A program made the translations under genes and the position numbers. From F1-60-MAGs149 sp037133755 (lineage in GTDB: Bacteria > Actinomycetota > Thermoleophilia > Gaiellales > F1-60-MAGs149): a DNA stretch of 64,000 nucleotides. Positions within the stretch are counted from its first letter, which is position 1. Each line of letters starts with the position of its first letter. The stretch covers positions 1-64,000 of the forward strand of contig JBAXNN010000010.1 in NCBI GenBank assembly GCA_037133755.1, in the 5' to 3' direction. Shown here piece by piece: positions 1-7,988 of this stretch. Below the pieces are notes generated by a model. That model was not told the DNA's origin, searched no databases, and saw only the letters and a program-made list of their open reading frames with translations.

Positions 1-42
1 CCTCGAGGTGAATCGGCCCTTTCGGACCGAGCCACCTCGAGG
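1..42. repeat. 42-bp hairpin repeat, family A copy 1
   Basis: The terminal 10 bases CCTCGAGGTG are repeated in inverse at the right end, and an inner TCGGCCC/GGACCGA stem closes on a TTTC loop. One inner pair is a mismatch (C against A). The same 42 bp recurs at 24775-24816 with a single difference that repairs this pair. The element sits just upstream of the thioredoxin-TPR gene, and an apparent in-frame start at position 8 lies inside it and is not a believable start codon. The function is unknown. It looks like a REP-type palindrome. Confidence 0.8.
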
Positions 43-73
43 TGTTCCCGTCGTCAGCCACTACGATGCTCGC

Positions 74-820
74 ATGGGCGTTGACATCACCGAGGCCGAC
101 TTCGAGCGCGAGGTCATCCAGGCTTCCCACCAGGTTCCCGTAGTCGTCGATTTCTGGGCTGAGTGGTGTGGGCCGTGCAAGCAGCTCGCCCCCGCGCTCG
201 AGGCCGCCGTTGCCAGCCGTGGCGGTGCCATCAAGCTCGTCAAGGTCGATACCGAGGCCAACCAGCAGCTGGCCGCCGCCTTCCGCATTCAGAGCATCCC
301 TGCCGTGAAGGCGTTCAAGGACGGCCAGGTCGTGGCGGAGTTCAGCGGTGCGATCCCGCCTGCGCAGATCGAGGCATTCCTTGATCAGCTGGTGCCGTCC
401 GCAACCGACGAGGCCGTCGCGACCGGCGATGCCGACTCGCTGCGCGCCATCCTCGCCGAGGATCCGACCAACCTCGACGCCGCGATGGCCTTCGCACGCC
501 TCCTGCTCGCTGCCGGCCAGACCGCTGACGCGATCGCGGTACTTGAGCCCGTCAAGGAGACGCCGCAGGCCGCTGGGCTGATCACCTGCGCCGAGATCGT
601 CCTCGACCCCACGCTCGACCCCGAGCTCGCGGCCGCACTCGAGCGCCTCTCGGGTGATCCGGTCGGCGCGCTCGAGGCCATGCTCGAGGTGCTGCCCGGC
701 GCCGACGCCGACCGCAAGGACCGCGTCCGCCGCGTGATGATCGGCGTCTTCGCCGAGCGCCCAGTCGACGATCCGATCGTGCTCGAGTACCGCAAGCGCC
801 TCGCGCGCGCGTTGAACTAG
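74..820 (+). CDS. Thioredoxin-domain protein with C-terminal TPR-like region (CnoX/YbbN type)
   Basis: A cytoplasmic thioredoxin-fold protein of 248 residues. The N-terminal domain (about residues 1-110) carries the active site WCGPC with cysteines 32 and 35, followed by the cis-Pro strand SIPAVKAF. The remainder (about 115-248) is helical and alanine-rich, with the TPR_19/20-like pattern seen in CnoX (YbbN) co-chaperones, which protect proteins from oxidation and hand them to chaperonins. The ATG at 74 is chosen because the first thioredoxin strand follows it directly and the in-frame start at 8 lies within a repeat. The stop overlaps the stop of the convergent small gene on CTAG. Family assignment is firm; the co-chaperone role is inferred. 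Confidence 0.88.
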   Translation: MGVDITEADFEREVIQASHQVPVVVDFWAEWCGPCKQLAPALEAAVASRGGAIKLVKVDTEANQQLAAAFRIQSIPAVKAFKDGQVVAEFSGAIPPAQIEAFLDQLVPSATDEAVATGDADSLRAILAEDPTNLDAAMAFARLLLAAGQTADAIAVLEPVKETPQAAGLITCAEIVLDPTLDPELAAALERLSGDPVGALEAMLEVLPGADADRKDRVRRVMIGVFAERPVDDPIVLEYRKRLARALN

Positions 821-1020
821 TCCTTCAGACGGAACTTGGTGACCACACGCGCGACACCGTGCGCTTTCGTGTCATCAAATCCGTAGGCTTCACTCCGGAG
901 CTTCGTCACCTGTTCAATGCGTTCTTCAACGGTGCGGGAGAGCCAGTAGCGGAGCTCGTCGGCGTGATCGCTGTCATGCAATCGGCGCTTGCGCGCTACA
1001 CGTGCGATCGAGTCAGCCAC
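817..1020 (-). CDS. Small conserved-looking hypothetical protein (67 aa)
   Basis: A 67-residue, highly charged protein with no membrane segment. Its middle reads YWLSRTVEERIEQVTKLR, followed by a basic C terminus (VARVVTKFRLKD). I recall short proteins with a W-L-x-R-x-x-EER-I pattern next to nucleotidyltransferase-type toxin-antitoxin genes, but no such partner is visible here, so no function is assigned. It converges on the thioredoxin gene, and the two TAG stops are read from opposite strands of one CTAG (817-820). Composition and codon use resemble the neighbours, which supports a real gene. Confidence 0.55.
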   Translation of the reverse strand: MADSIARVARKRRLHDSDHADELRYWLSRTVEERIEQVTKLRSEAYGFDDTKAHGVARVVTKFRLKD

Positions 1021-1043
1021 GTGCGAATTGTATCAACGGGCAG

Positions 1044-2651
1044 CTAGAGCTCGGCGACGACGGGCGGTGCGCTGTCCGAGGAATCGGCGCCATGCCCCAT
1101 TGACGGACGCGGCACGCCGCGGAAGCCGACGATCACGACGACAACGCCTGCGCCGAGGATGATCGCGCCGGCCAGCACGGAGGCATGGAAGCCGTCCATC
1201 CACGCCGATGCGGCCATCGCCATCATCATGTCGGCCGCGCCGCTGACCCGCTCGCTGACGATCTCGCCCAGCACCTGAATCTGCGCGCCCTGCACCAGCG
1301 GCCGCAACTTGTCGGCATTGGCCGCAATCTGACCACCCATCGCATCCGTCTTCTCGGTCCACGCCTTGTCGGTCAACGCCGTCGCGACCGAGCCAAGCAC
1401 GGCGATACCGAGCGCGCCACCGACCTGACGCGAGGCGTTCAGCACGCCCGAGCCAACACCGGCTTTGCGTGGGTCGATCGCGCCCATCGCAGCCGCGCTC
1501 GCCGCCGGCAGCGTGAGCGCGATGCCGGTACCGAGCATCAGATAGAACGGCCAGATCAGGTTGTACGAGCTGTCGACCTCAAGGAAGCGGAGGCCGATCA
1601 TCGCGATCGACGAGAGCGCGAGGCCCGTGCCCATCAAGAGGGCGGGACCGAGGCGGGCGTTGAGCTTGCCGGCGATTGGCGCGACGAACATCACCGCCAT
1701 GGTGAGCGGAAGGGTGCGCAGGCCCGCCTCAACCGCGCTGTAGCCACGGATGTTCTGCATGTAGAGCGTCACGACGAACAGCGAGCCATACAACCCGAAC
1801 CCGACGAGCGTTGCGACGATGATCGACGTGGTGAAGCCGCGGCTCCTGAAGAACCCGAGCGGCACCATCGGCTCGTCGTGCTTCGACTCCCAGATGATGA
1901 ACACGATGATCAGCACGATGCCGACGATCAGCGGGACGAGCGTGTTGGCCGACAGCCACTGATGGGTGCTGGTGCCAATCAGGGCGTAGATGAGGCCGAA
2001 CAGGCCAAGCGTCACGAGGATCGTGCCGACCACATCGAGGCTCTTGACCGTCGAATCCTTCGATTCCGAAACCACGAACAGGACGAAGCCGAGGGCAATC
2101 ACGCCGATCGGCACGTTGATCCAGAACACGGCACTCCAGCCGACGTGCTCCGTCAGGAAGCCACCAAGCAGTGGACCGAGCGCAAGGCCGAGGCCCGAGA
2201 CACCGGCCCAGATGCCGATCGCCTGCGGCAGCTTCGGCCGCGGGAACGTGGCGACGAGGATCGAGAGCGACAGCGGGTTCATCAACGCGGCGCCCGTGCC
2301 CTGCAGCGCGCGGAAGATGATCAGCTGCTCCGCCGTCTGCGATAGCGCGCACGCCACGGAGAACACGGTGAACAGCACGAGGCCAACGATGAACATCCGC
2401 TTGCGGCCGAAGCGATCGCCGAGCTTGCCGCCCAGCAGAATCAGCGCCGCGAACACGAGGATGTACGCGTTGATGATCCACTGCAGGCCACTCTGCGACG
2501 GGTGCAGGTCCTTTTGGATCGTCGGCAGCGCAACGTTGACCACCGTGTTGTCGAGCATGATCATGAACAGCGCAAAGCACATCGCGAACAGCGTCAACCA
2601 CATGCGGCGCTTGCTGGGCAGATGCTGATCGGGTGGCGCTGCGTGGCTCAT
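1044..2651 (-). CDS. MFS drug exporter, DHA2 (EmrB/QacA) family
   Basis: An integral membrane protein of 535 residues with about 14 predicted transmembrane helices, the number typical of the DHA2 drug:H+ antiporters. Conserved signatures are NVALPTIQ near residue 39, motif A as GGKLGDRFGRKR near residue 75 and the motif-C-like GPLLGGFL near residue 160. It probably exports hydrophobic or cationic compounds, but the substrate cannot be read from sequence. An AGGAG ribosome-binding site lies 8 bases before the ATG. No TetR-type or other regulator is adjacent. A structured stem (2674-2716) lies upstream, between it and the small membrane-protein gene. Confidence 0.9.
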   Translation of the reverse strand: MSHAAPPDQHLPSKRRMWLTLFAMCFALFMIMLDNTVVNVALPTIQKDLHPSQSGLQWIINAYILVFAALILLGGKLGDRFGRKRMFIVGLVLFTVFSVACALSQTAEQLIIFRALQGTGAALMNPLSLSILVATFPRPKLPQAIGIWAGVSGLGLALGPLLGGFLTEHVGWSAVFWINVPIGVIALGFVLFVVSESKDSTVKSLDVVGTILVTLGLFGLIYALIGTSTHQWLSANTLVPLIVGIVLIIVFIIWESKHDEPMVPLGFFRSRGFTTSIIVATLVGFGLYGSLFVVTLYMQNIRGYSAVEAGLRTLPLTMAVMFVAPIAGKLNARLGPALLMGTGLALSSIAMIGLRFLEVDSSYNLIWPFYLMLGTGIALTLPAASAAAMGAIDPRKAGVGSGVLNASRQVGGALGIAVLGSVATALTDKAWTEKTDAMGGQIAANADKLRPLVQGAQIQVLGEIVSERVSGAADMMMAMAASAWMDGFHASVLAGAIILGAGVVVVIVGFRGVPRPSMGHGADSSDSAPPVVAEL

Positions 2652-2673
2652 GCGGGGGCTCCTAGGGGGAATT

Positions 2674-2716
2674 GCAGCCGGCGTAGTTCGGCGAATGGAC
2701 CTTCGCCAGCGGCTGC
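2674..2716. terminator. Nested stem-loop between two leftward genes
   Basis: Outer arms GCAGCCG/CGGCTGC enclose a perfect GGCGAA/TTCGCC stem with a 6-base loop. It lies after the stop of the 92-residue membrane-protein gene and before the exporter, both transcribed leftward. No U-tract follows, so it may be a factor-assisted terminator or a leader structure of the exporter mRNA. Confidence 0.35.
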
Positions 2717-2729
2717 GCGATTGATCATG

Positions 2730-3008
2730 TCAGGCGCCGGCATCGGACTCGGGCTTCGCGCCCTCGCCCTGCTCGGCCTTGCGGCGCTTGCGCGCCTCGT
2801 TCTGCGACGCCATGGCCACGACGAACGCGGCGGGGAGCGCCCAGAACACGCCGTATAGGCCGCCACGGAAGGCGGGCTGGTTGAGCAGCGTCCAGTGCAG
2901 TACGGCGATGACGACGATCAGAATCGGCCACGCGATGATGAACTGAACGCCCATGTCGAGCCCTTCCCACTTGCGGATCAGGCTCGGCGGCTGCTTCGCA
3001 TCGCTCAT
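2730..3008 (-). CDS. Small two-helix membrane protein of unknown function
   Basis: Ninety-two residues beginning MSDAKQPPSL. Two hydrophobic stretches (about residues 20-45, FIIAWPILIVVIAVLHW, and 50-72, GVFWALPAAFVVAMA) are followed by a charged lysine/arginine/glutamate tail, consistent with a hairpin in the inner membrane and a cytoplasmic C terminus. I do not recognise the family. The ATG at 3008 is preferred over an upstream in-frame one because that would overlap the leuC translation-initiation region on the other strand. It diverges from leuC with about 64 bases between starts. Confidence 0.6.
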   Translation of the reverse strand: MSDAKQPPSLIRKWEGLDMGVQFIIAWPILIVVIAVLHWTLLNQPAFRGGLYGVFWALPAAFVVAMASQNEARKRRKAEQGEGAKPESDAGA

Positions 3009-3060
3009 ACCGGCAGGATACGGCCTCTTCGCTGGTAGCGTTTCGCCACTGGCACTGTCG

Positions 3061-3066
3061 AAGGAG
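3061..3066 (+). promoter_or_regulatory. Ribosome-binding site fixing the leuC GTG start
   Basis: AAGGAG sits 6 bases before a GTG codon at 3073. It is the strongest Shine-Dalgarno match in this part of the window and decides the start over upstream in-frame candidates. Confidence 0.75.
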
Positions 3067-3072
3067 CACGCT

Positions 3073-4434
3073 GTGGGACGCACGACCTACGAGAAGATCT
3101 GGGACTCCCATGTCATCGACGATGACCTGCTGTTCATCGACCTCCACCTGATCCACGAGGTCACGACCCCGCAGGCGTTCGAGAGCATGCGCCTGGCCGG
3201 CCGCGGCGTTCGCCGCCCCGACCGCACACTCGCAACGGCAGACCACAACACGCCGACGAGCGCGCTCGCCGAGGGCATCAAGGATCCGATCTCCAAGCAG
3301 CAGCTCGACACGCTCACCAAGAACGTCGATGAGCACGGCCTCGTCTTCTACCCCTGGGGCCACAAGCGCCAGGGAATCGTCCACGTGATCGGCCCCGAGC
3401 TGGGCGTCACGCAACCGGGCATGACGATCGTCTGCGGCGACTCGCACACGGCCACGCACGGCGCGTTCGGCGCGCTGGCGTTCGGCATCGGCACCAGCGA
3501 GGTCGAGCACGTCCTGTGCACGCAGACGCTGCCGCAGAAGAAGGCCAAGAAGATGCTCGTCCGCTTCGACGGCGAGGCCAGCAAGGGCGTCGTCGCGAAG
3601 GACTACATCCTCGGCCTGATCGGCCAGATCACGGCTGCCGGCGGCCAGGGCTACGTGCTCGAGTACGCCGGCCCCGCAATCGATGCGCTCTCGATGGAGG
3701 GCCGCATGACGATCTGCAACATGTCGATCGAGGCGGGCGCCCGCGCTGGCTACTGCGCCCCCGACGACACGACCTTCACGTACCTCGAAGGCAAGGTCGG
3801 TGTGCCGAAGGACTTCGACGCCGCCGTCGCCGAGTGGAGCCAGCTGCGCTCCGACCCCGACGCCGAGTACGACCGTGTCGAGGTCGTCAACGTCGCCGCG
3901 CTCGCCCCGCAGGTCTCGTGGGGCACGAACCCCGGCCAGGTCGCACCGATCACGGGCACCGTGCCGGAGCCGACGACGGCCGACGAGGAGCGCGCGCTTG
4001 CCTACATGGACCTGAAGGCCGGCCAGTCGCTGCAGGACGTGAAGATCGACCGCGTCTTCCTCGGCTCGTGCACCAACAGCCGCATCGAGGACATGCGCGC
4101 CGCTGCGCGCATCGTCGAGGGCAAGAAGGTCGCCGCGAACGTCAACGCGATGGTCGTCCCCGGCTCGATGATGGTCAAGCTGCAGGCCGAGCAGGAGGGC
4201 CTCGACAAGATCTTCATCGACGCTGGCTTCGATTGGCGCCCGAACGCGGGCTGCTCGATGTGCCTCGGCATGAACCCGGACATCCTCAAGCCGGGCGAGC
4301 GCTGCGCCTCGACCTCGAACCGTAATTTCGAAGGCCGCCAGGGTACCGGCGGCCGCACGCACCTGATGAGCCCCGAGATGGCCGCCGCCGCTGCGGTGAC
4401 CGGCCACCTCACCGACGTCCGCGAGTGGGAGTAG
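3073..4434 (+). CDS. leuC: 3-isopropylmalate dehydratase large subunit
   Basis: The large subunit of isopropylmalate isomerase, which converts 2-isopropylmalate to 3-isopropylmalate in leucine synthesis and belongs to the aconitase family. The 453 residues contain the iron-sulfur ligands in FLGSCTNSRI and GCSMCLGMNPD, as well as the substrate-binding CGDSHTATHGAFG segment, and TGGRTHLMSPEMAA near the end. The GTG start is set by a perfect AAGGAG. The protein is slightly shorter than enterobacterial LeuC (about 466). leuD follows after 4 bases, so the two subunits are co-transcribed. Other leucine genes are not in the window. Confidence 0.96.
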   Translation: MGRTTYEKIWDSHVIDDDLLFIDLHLIHEVTTPQAFESMRLAGRGVRRPDRTLATADHNTPTSALAEGIKDPISKQQLDTLTKNVDEHGLVFYPWGHKRQGIVHVIGPELGVTQPGMTIVCGDSHTATHGAFGALAFGIGTSEVEHVLCTQTLPQKKAKKMLVRFDGEASKGVVAKDYILGLIGQITAAGGQGYVLEYAGPAIDALSMEGRMTICNMSIEAGARAGYCAPDDTTFTYLEGKVGVPKDFDAAVAEWSQLRSDPDAEYDRVEVVNVAALAPQVSWGTNPGQVAPITGTVPEPTTADEERALAYMDLKAGQSLQDVKIDRVFLGSCTNSRIEDMRAAARIVEGKKVAANVNAMVVPGSMMVKLQAEQEGLDKIFIDAGFDWRPNAGCSMCLGMNPDILKPGERCASTSNRNFEGRQGTGGRTHLMSPEMAAAAAVTGHLTDVREWE

Positions 4435-4438
4435 TCAC

Positions 4439-5029
4439 ATGGAGCCGTTCACCACTGTCACGGGTACGACCGCGCCGCTCGACCGGGCCAACGTCGATAC
4501 CGATCAGATCATGCCGAAGGAGTTCCTCAAGCGCATCGAGCGCACGGGCTTCGGCGAGTTCCTCTTCCACAACTGGCGCCAGGAGGAGACCGACTTCGTC
4601 CTCGAGCGCCCCGAGTTCCGCGACGCGCCGGTGCTCGTCGCCGGTCCGAACTTCGGCTCGGGCTCGTCGCGTGAGCATGCGCCGTGGGGCCTGCAGGACT
4701 GGGGCTACAAGGTCATCATCGCCCCCAGCTTCGCCGACATCTTCCGCTCCAACTGCGGCAAGATCGGCCTGCTGACGGTCCAGCTCGACGAGGCCGACGT
4801 CCGCGAGCTGCTCGACGCCGCGCCGGCGGAGATCACCGTCAGCCTCGAAGACCGCACGGTCACGATGCCCGGTGGTCGCGTGGTGGCCTTCGAGATCGAC
4901 GAGAAGGTCCGCGAGAACCTGATCAACGGCTGGGACGACATCGCCCTCACGCTGCTGCGCGAGGACAAGATCAGTGAGTACGAGCGCGATCGCGAGCGCC
5001 AGGGTCCGAGCACGCTGTCGCTGGGGTAA
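4439..5029 (+). CDS. leuD: 3-isopropylmalate dehydratase small subunit
   Basis: The small swivel-domain subunit of isopropylmalate isomerase, 196 residues, the usual LeuD length. It begins with the characteristic TAPLDRANVDTDQIMPKEFL and contains the conserved PNFGSGSSREHAPWGLQDWG loop followed by APSFADIFRSNCGKIGLL. It forms the active enzyme with the LeuC product encoded 4 bases upstream. The stop is followed within a few bases by a 14-bp inverted repeat that may act as its transcription end, as an operator for the next gene, or both. Confidence 0.96.
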   Translation: MEPFTTVTGTTAPLDRANVDTDQIMPKEFLKRIERTGFGEFLFHNWRQEETDFVLERPEFRDAPVLVAGPNFGSGSSREHAPWGLQDWGYKVIIAPSFADIFRSNCGKIGLLTVQLDEADVRELLDAAPAEITVSLEDRTVTMPGGRVVAFEIDEKVRENLINGWDDIALTLLREDKISEYERDRERQGPSTLSLG

Positions 5030-5035
5030 CCTGAT

Positions 5036-5100
5036 CCCATGTCGTTTTTGCAGTAAAAAAACGACATGGGTCTGATACCGTGTCGTCATGCACGACATGG
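5036..5100. promoter_or_regulatory. Tandem TGTCGT/ACGACA inverted repeats before the fic gene (candidate operator)
   Basis: A perfect 14-bp inverted repeat (CCCATGTCGTTTTT, 5036-5049, and its complement at 5057-5070) has a 7-base loop. A second repeat with the same half-site, TGTCGT at 5081-5086 and ACGACA at 5092-5097, surrounds the candidate start codons at 5088 and 5097. The A/T runs are unusual for this GC-rich window. A possible promoter has TTGCAG (5048-5053) as the -35 and TGATAC (5073-5078) as the -10, so the first repeat would cover the -35. The Fic protein has a C-terminal winged-helix-like region, so autoregulation is a natural inference. The first repeat could also end leuCD transcription. 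Confidence 0.6.
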
Positions 5101-6167
5101 CACAGCCATACAACGATCTCCCCGACCTGCCACCGGCAGCCCTCGTCGAGACCCCGCGCGTGCTCAAAGAGTGCATCGCTGCGCACCGCGCACTCGGGCG
5201 GATGCGGGCCGCTGCGATGTCGCTTCCCGACCAGACAATCCTGATCAACGCGATCCCACTGCTTGAAGCGCAGGCTAGCTCGCAGATCGAGAACATCGTC
5301 ACGACCGCCGACGCACTGTTCCGTGCCGACGTGCTCGAACGTACTGACGACCCAGCCGTCAAGGAGGCGCTGCGGTACCGGAGTGCGCTCCGCCGCGGCG
5401 TCGACGCCATCGAGGAACGGCCGATCTCGACGAATCTGATGATCGAACTCTGCTCAATCGTCACCGGCGTCAACACACGCATTCGCGCAACGCCAGGCAC
5501 AACACTTCGCGGCGACCGCACAGATGAGGTGGTCTACACGCCACCGACGGGCGAGGACGTACTGCGCGAGAAGCTCGCGGCATGGGAGCGGTTTGCCCAC
5601 GGCGCCAGTGACCTTGACCCCCTGGTGCGCATCGCACTCCTTCACTACCAGTTCGAGGCGATTCATCCTTTTCACGATGGGAACGGCCGCACCGGCCGCA
5701 TCCTCAACCTGCTGCTCGCTCTGCGTGACGACCTCCTGGATACGCCGATTCTGTACCTCAGCGGGTACATCCTCTCCACCCGGGGCGAGTACTACCGCCT
5801 CCTGCGTGCTGTCACCACGGATGCGGCGTGGGAGGCCTGGGTGCTCTACCTCTTGGAGGGCATTCGTCTGACGGCCATCTCGACCACGGCGCGAATCGAG
5901 ACCATCAGATCCCTGATGGTCTCGACCGCTGAGCGCGTACGGCGCGAAGCCCCAGCGTCGTCCTCACCGCTGCTGCTCGAGGTGATCTTCAGCAAGCCCT
6001 ACTGTCGCATCAGCGACGTCGTCGATGCCGGTATCGCCAAGCGCCAGCGCGCCTCCGTCCACCTCAAGGAGCTCGTGCGGATCGGCATTCTCGAGGAGTA
6101 CGCCGTCAGCCGCGACCGCATCTTTCTGCATCGCGATCTCCTCGACGCGCTGGGCGAACCAGCCTAG
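5088..6167 (+). CDS. Fic family AMP-transferase-like protein with inhibitory motif and C-terminal winged helix
   Basis: A 359-residue Fic protein. The catalytic motif HPFHDGNGRTGR lies at about residues 193-204, with the His and Asp/Asn loop intact, so nucleotidyl transfer (usually AMP from ATP to a hydroxyl side chain) is expected. The N-terminal SSQIEN (64-69) fits the (S/T)xxxE(G/N) inhibitory helix of class II Fic enzymes, which keeps the enzyme off until relieved. The C-terminal 60 residues look like a winged helix-turn-helix (RISDVVDAGIAKRQRASVHLKEL). Start choice is between ATG 5088 and ATG 5097; both lie in an inverted repeat. The target is unknown. It may be a housekeeping regulator or a self-contained toxin-antitoxin unit. 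The stop shares CTAG with the convergent monooxygenase gene. Confidence 0.9.
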   Translation: MHDMAQPYNDLPDLPPAALVETPRVLKECIAAHRALGRMRAAAMSLPDQTILINAIPLLEAQASSQIENIVTTADALFRADVLERTDDPAVKEALRYRSALRRGVDAIEERPISTNLMIELCSIVTGVNTRIRATPGTTLRGDRTDEVVYTPPTGEDVLREKLAAWERFAHGASDLDPLVRIALLHYQFEAIHPFHDGNGRTGRILNLLLALRDDLLDTPILYLSGYILSTRGEYYRLLRAVTTDAAWEAWVLYLLEGIRLTAISTTARIETIRSLMVSTAERVRREAPASSSPLLLEVIFSKPYCRISDVVDAGIAKRQRASVHLKELVRIGILEEYAVSRDRIFLHRDLLDALGEPA

Positions 6168-7420
6168 GAGCGGTAACTCAGATACATGCGCTGGCCGTCG
6201 ATGTGATCGGCGACGTAGCCGGCATCGCTCCAAACGCCCCAGATGAAGCTCGAGCCGCGACGCGACAGCCACGGCAGCCCGAGGAAGTAGACGCCCGGTT
6301 CGGTCGAGACGCCACGGCGATGCGCGGGCTTGCCCTGCTCGTCGAACGCATCGACTCGGAGCCAGCCGTAGTCGGTGCGAAAGCCGGTCGCCCAGATGAT
6401 CGACGTGATGTCTTCCGCGACAAGGTCAAGCTCCAGCACGGGCTCGGTGACGCTGGCAGGCAGCGGGCCAAGCACGCGCGCCTCTGGCTCCTCGGGCAAG
6501 TCGAGACCGTTGCGTGCCACGTAGGCGTCGGCCAGATCGAGCAGCTCGAGGTAGTAGCGGTCGCCCTCGGCGATGTTGCCAACAAGGTCGTCGGCGAACT
6601 GCACGATGCCGTCGGCGTACGACGCGGCGCGGCCATGCAGCGTGATGCCCTCGGCAGCGAGGTTGCGGAAGTCGATCGTGCGGCCGCCGTACGCGCCACT
6701 GAATGCGATCGTCACGTGCTCAGCACCCGCCGGTGGGGTCTGCAGATCCCAGAGGCCGAGCACGCCGAGCCACCAGACGAAGTCGCGGTCGCGATAACGG
6801 CGCGGCGGACGGGTATGGGGCCCGATGGCCATGTGCATTTCGCGCCCAGCACGCCGCAGCTCGTCGGCGATCTGCACGCCTGATGCGCCGCCACCCACCA
6901 CGAGCACCCCGCCCTCGGGGAGCTGCTCGGGATTCTTGTAGTCGCTCGAATGGAGCTGCAGCACGGGTGCGTCGGCCGGTACCAGCTGCGGGATCACGGG
7001 GACCTGAAACGGCCCCGTCGCCGCGACCACGTAGTCGGCGTTGATCGGCCCCGCAGAGGTCTCCACGCGGAAGCCACGTCGATCGCCATGGCACTGCACC
7101 GACTGCACGTCGACTCCCGTGCGGATCGGTGCCTTGATCTGCTCCGCGTACTCGACGAAGTAGTCGGCGACGCGCTCCTTACCGACGAACACGTCGGGAT
7201 CGACGTCGTCGAACCCAAGGCCAGGGAAGCGATCGTGCCAGACGGGGCCGTTGGCCACCAGCGAATCCCAGCGGCCAGAGCGCCAGCGCTCGGCGATGCG
7301 ATCGCGCTCAAGTACCACGTGCTCAATGCCGCAGCGGCTGAGGTGCTCGCTCATCGCGATGCCCGCTTGGCCACCGCCGACCACAACAACCTCGATCGTC
7401 TCGGGCACATCACCCGCCAT
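6164..7420 (-). CDS. Flavin-containing monooxygenase / NAD(P)-binding oxidoreductase (CzcO-like)
   Basis: A 418-residue class B flavoprotein. The FAD-binding Rossmann motif VVVGGGQAGIAM is at residues 12-23 and a second nucleotide-binding motif VLVVGGGASGVQIADEL lies near residue 175, the arrangement of flavin monooxygenases often annotated as CzcO or predicted K+-transport flavoproteins. WATGFRTDY near the C terminus matches the family ATGF motif. It likely uses NADPH, FAD and O2 on a small organic substrate, which cannot be named. The SnoaL-like gene just upstream (gap 3 bases) is probably in the same transcript. The start ATG gives a typical N terminus. Confidence 0.87.
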   Translation of the reverse strand: MAGDVPETIEVVVVGGGQAGIAMSEHLSRCGIEHVVLERDRIAERWRSGRWDSLVANGPVWHDRFPGLGFDDVDPDVFVGKERVADYFVEYAEQIKAPIRTGVDVQSVQCHGDRRGFRVETSAGPINADYVVAATGPFQVPVIPQLVPADAPVLQLHSSDYKNPEQLPEGGVLVVGGGASGVQIADELRRAGREMHMAIGPHTRPPRRYRDRDFVWWLGVLGLWDLQTPPAGAEHVTIAFSGAYGGRTIDFRNLAAEGITLHGRAASYADGIVQFADDLVGNIAEGDRYYLELLDLADAYVARNGLDLPEEPEARVLGPLPASVTEPVLELDLVAEDITSIIWATGFRTDYGWLRVDAFDEQGKPAHRRGVSTEPGVYFLGLPWLSRRGSSFIWGVWSDAGYVADHIDGQRMYLSYRS

Positions 7421-7423
7421 GGC

Positions 7424-7783
7424 TCAGGCGAGCTTCGCCGTATCGAAGTACTCGGTGAAGCGCGTGATCAGACCGTCCTCCAGCACGAGAACCATCACGA
7501 GCTCGAAGTCGGTGCGGTTCCCCTCGAGGTCGGTGCAGCCGAACGAACCCTCCGCCAGGCAGACGTCGCCGGTCATGGCGACGTTGCGCAGCGGTACCTC
7601 CACGTCGGTGATCTCCGCAAAGGCCTCGGCGCACGCCGCGCGCACCGCTTCGGGGCCGACCGGGAAGCTCGGAAAGAGCGGACCTTCGTACACGCCATCC
7701 GGCGCGTAGCGGTCGGCGATGGCGTCGGGATCGCCGTTCTCCCAGGCCGCTGCCAGTGCGCGCATCGTCTCTTCGGCGTTCAT
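7424..7783 (-). CDS. SnoaL/NTF2-like fold protein
   Basis: One hundred and nineteen residues with the cone-shaped NTF2-like pattern: an N-terminal helix (ETMRALAAAWENGDPDAIADRYAPDGVYEG) followed by alternating strands ending LVLEDGLITRFTEYFD. Members act as small isomerases, cyclases or ligand binders, and this sequence alone does not say which. It is translated immediately before the flavin monooxygenase, so a role with that enzyme's substrate is plausible. The upstream region holds the first paired-palindrome repeat. Confidence 0.8.
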   Translation of the reverse strand: MNAEETMRALAAAWENGDPDAIADRYAPDGVYEGPLFPSFPVGPEAVRAACAEAFAEITDVEVPLRNVAMTGDVCLAEGSFGCTDLEGNRTDFELVMVLVLEDGLITRFTEYFDTAKLA

Positions 7784-7878
7784 CCCGTGCTCCTTCTGAC
7801 CGTTCGTCGTCGCTCACCGGGAGCGTAGCGCCTAGCTATTCCATGAGCCCTTGAACCAGACTCCACGGGCACCGCGAG

Positions 7879-7986
7879 GCGCATGTTCCAAAGGGGTCAG
7901 ACCCTTTTGGAACATGTCCGCGGACTGCGCCAGACCGACAGAGCCCATGATGTTCCAAAAGGGTCTGACCCCTTTGGAACATGCGC
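7879..7986. repeat. Paired-palindrome element, family B copy 1
   Basis: Two 33-bp units (7883-7915 and 7950-7982) stand in inverse orientation around a 34-bp spacer. Each has the core GGGTCTGACCC flanked by AAA/TTT runs. The left unit is the exact reverse complement of the right, and outside them GCGC/GCGC extend the inverse repeat. All arms here are ATGTTCC/GGAACAT. The spacer begins with the palindrome GTCCGCGGAC. The element starts 2 bases after the ychF stop and precedes the SnoaL-like gene. Confidence 0.9.
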
Positions 7987-7988
7987 AC

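Noticed and set aside
2725..4407. Leftward open frame of about 560 codons opposite leuC
   Set aside because: It mirrors leuC codon periodicity; the translation shows no domain and overlaps the real small membrane-protein gene in another frame.
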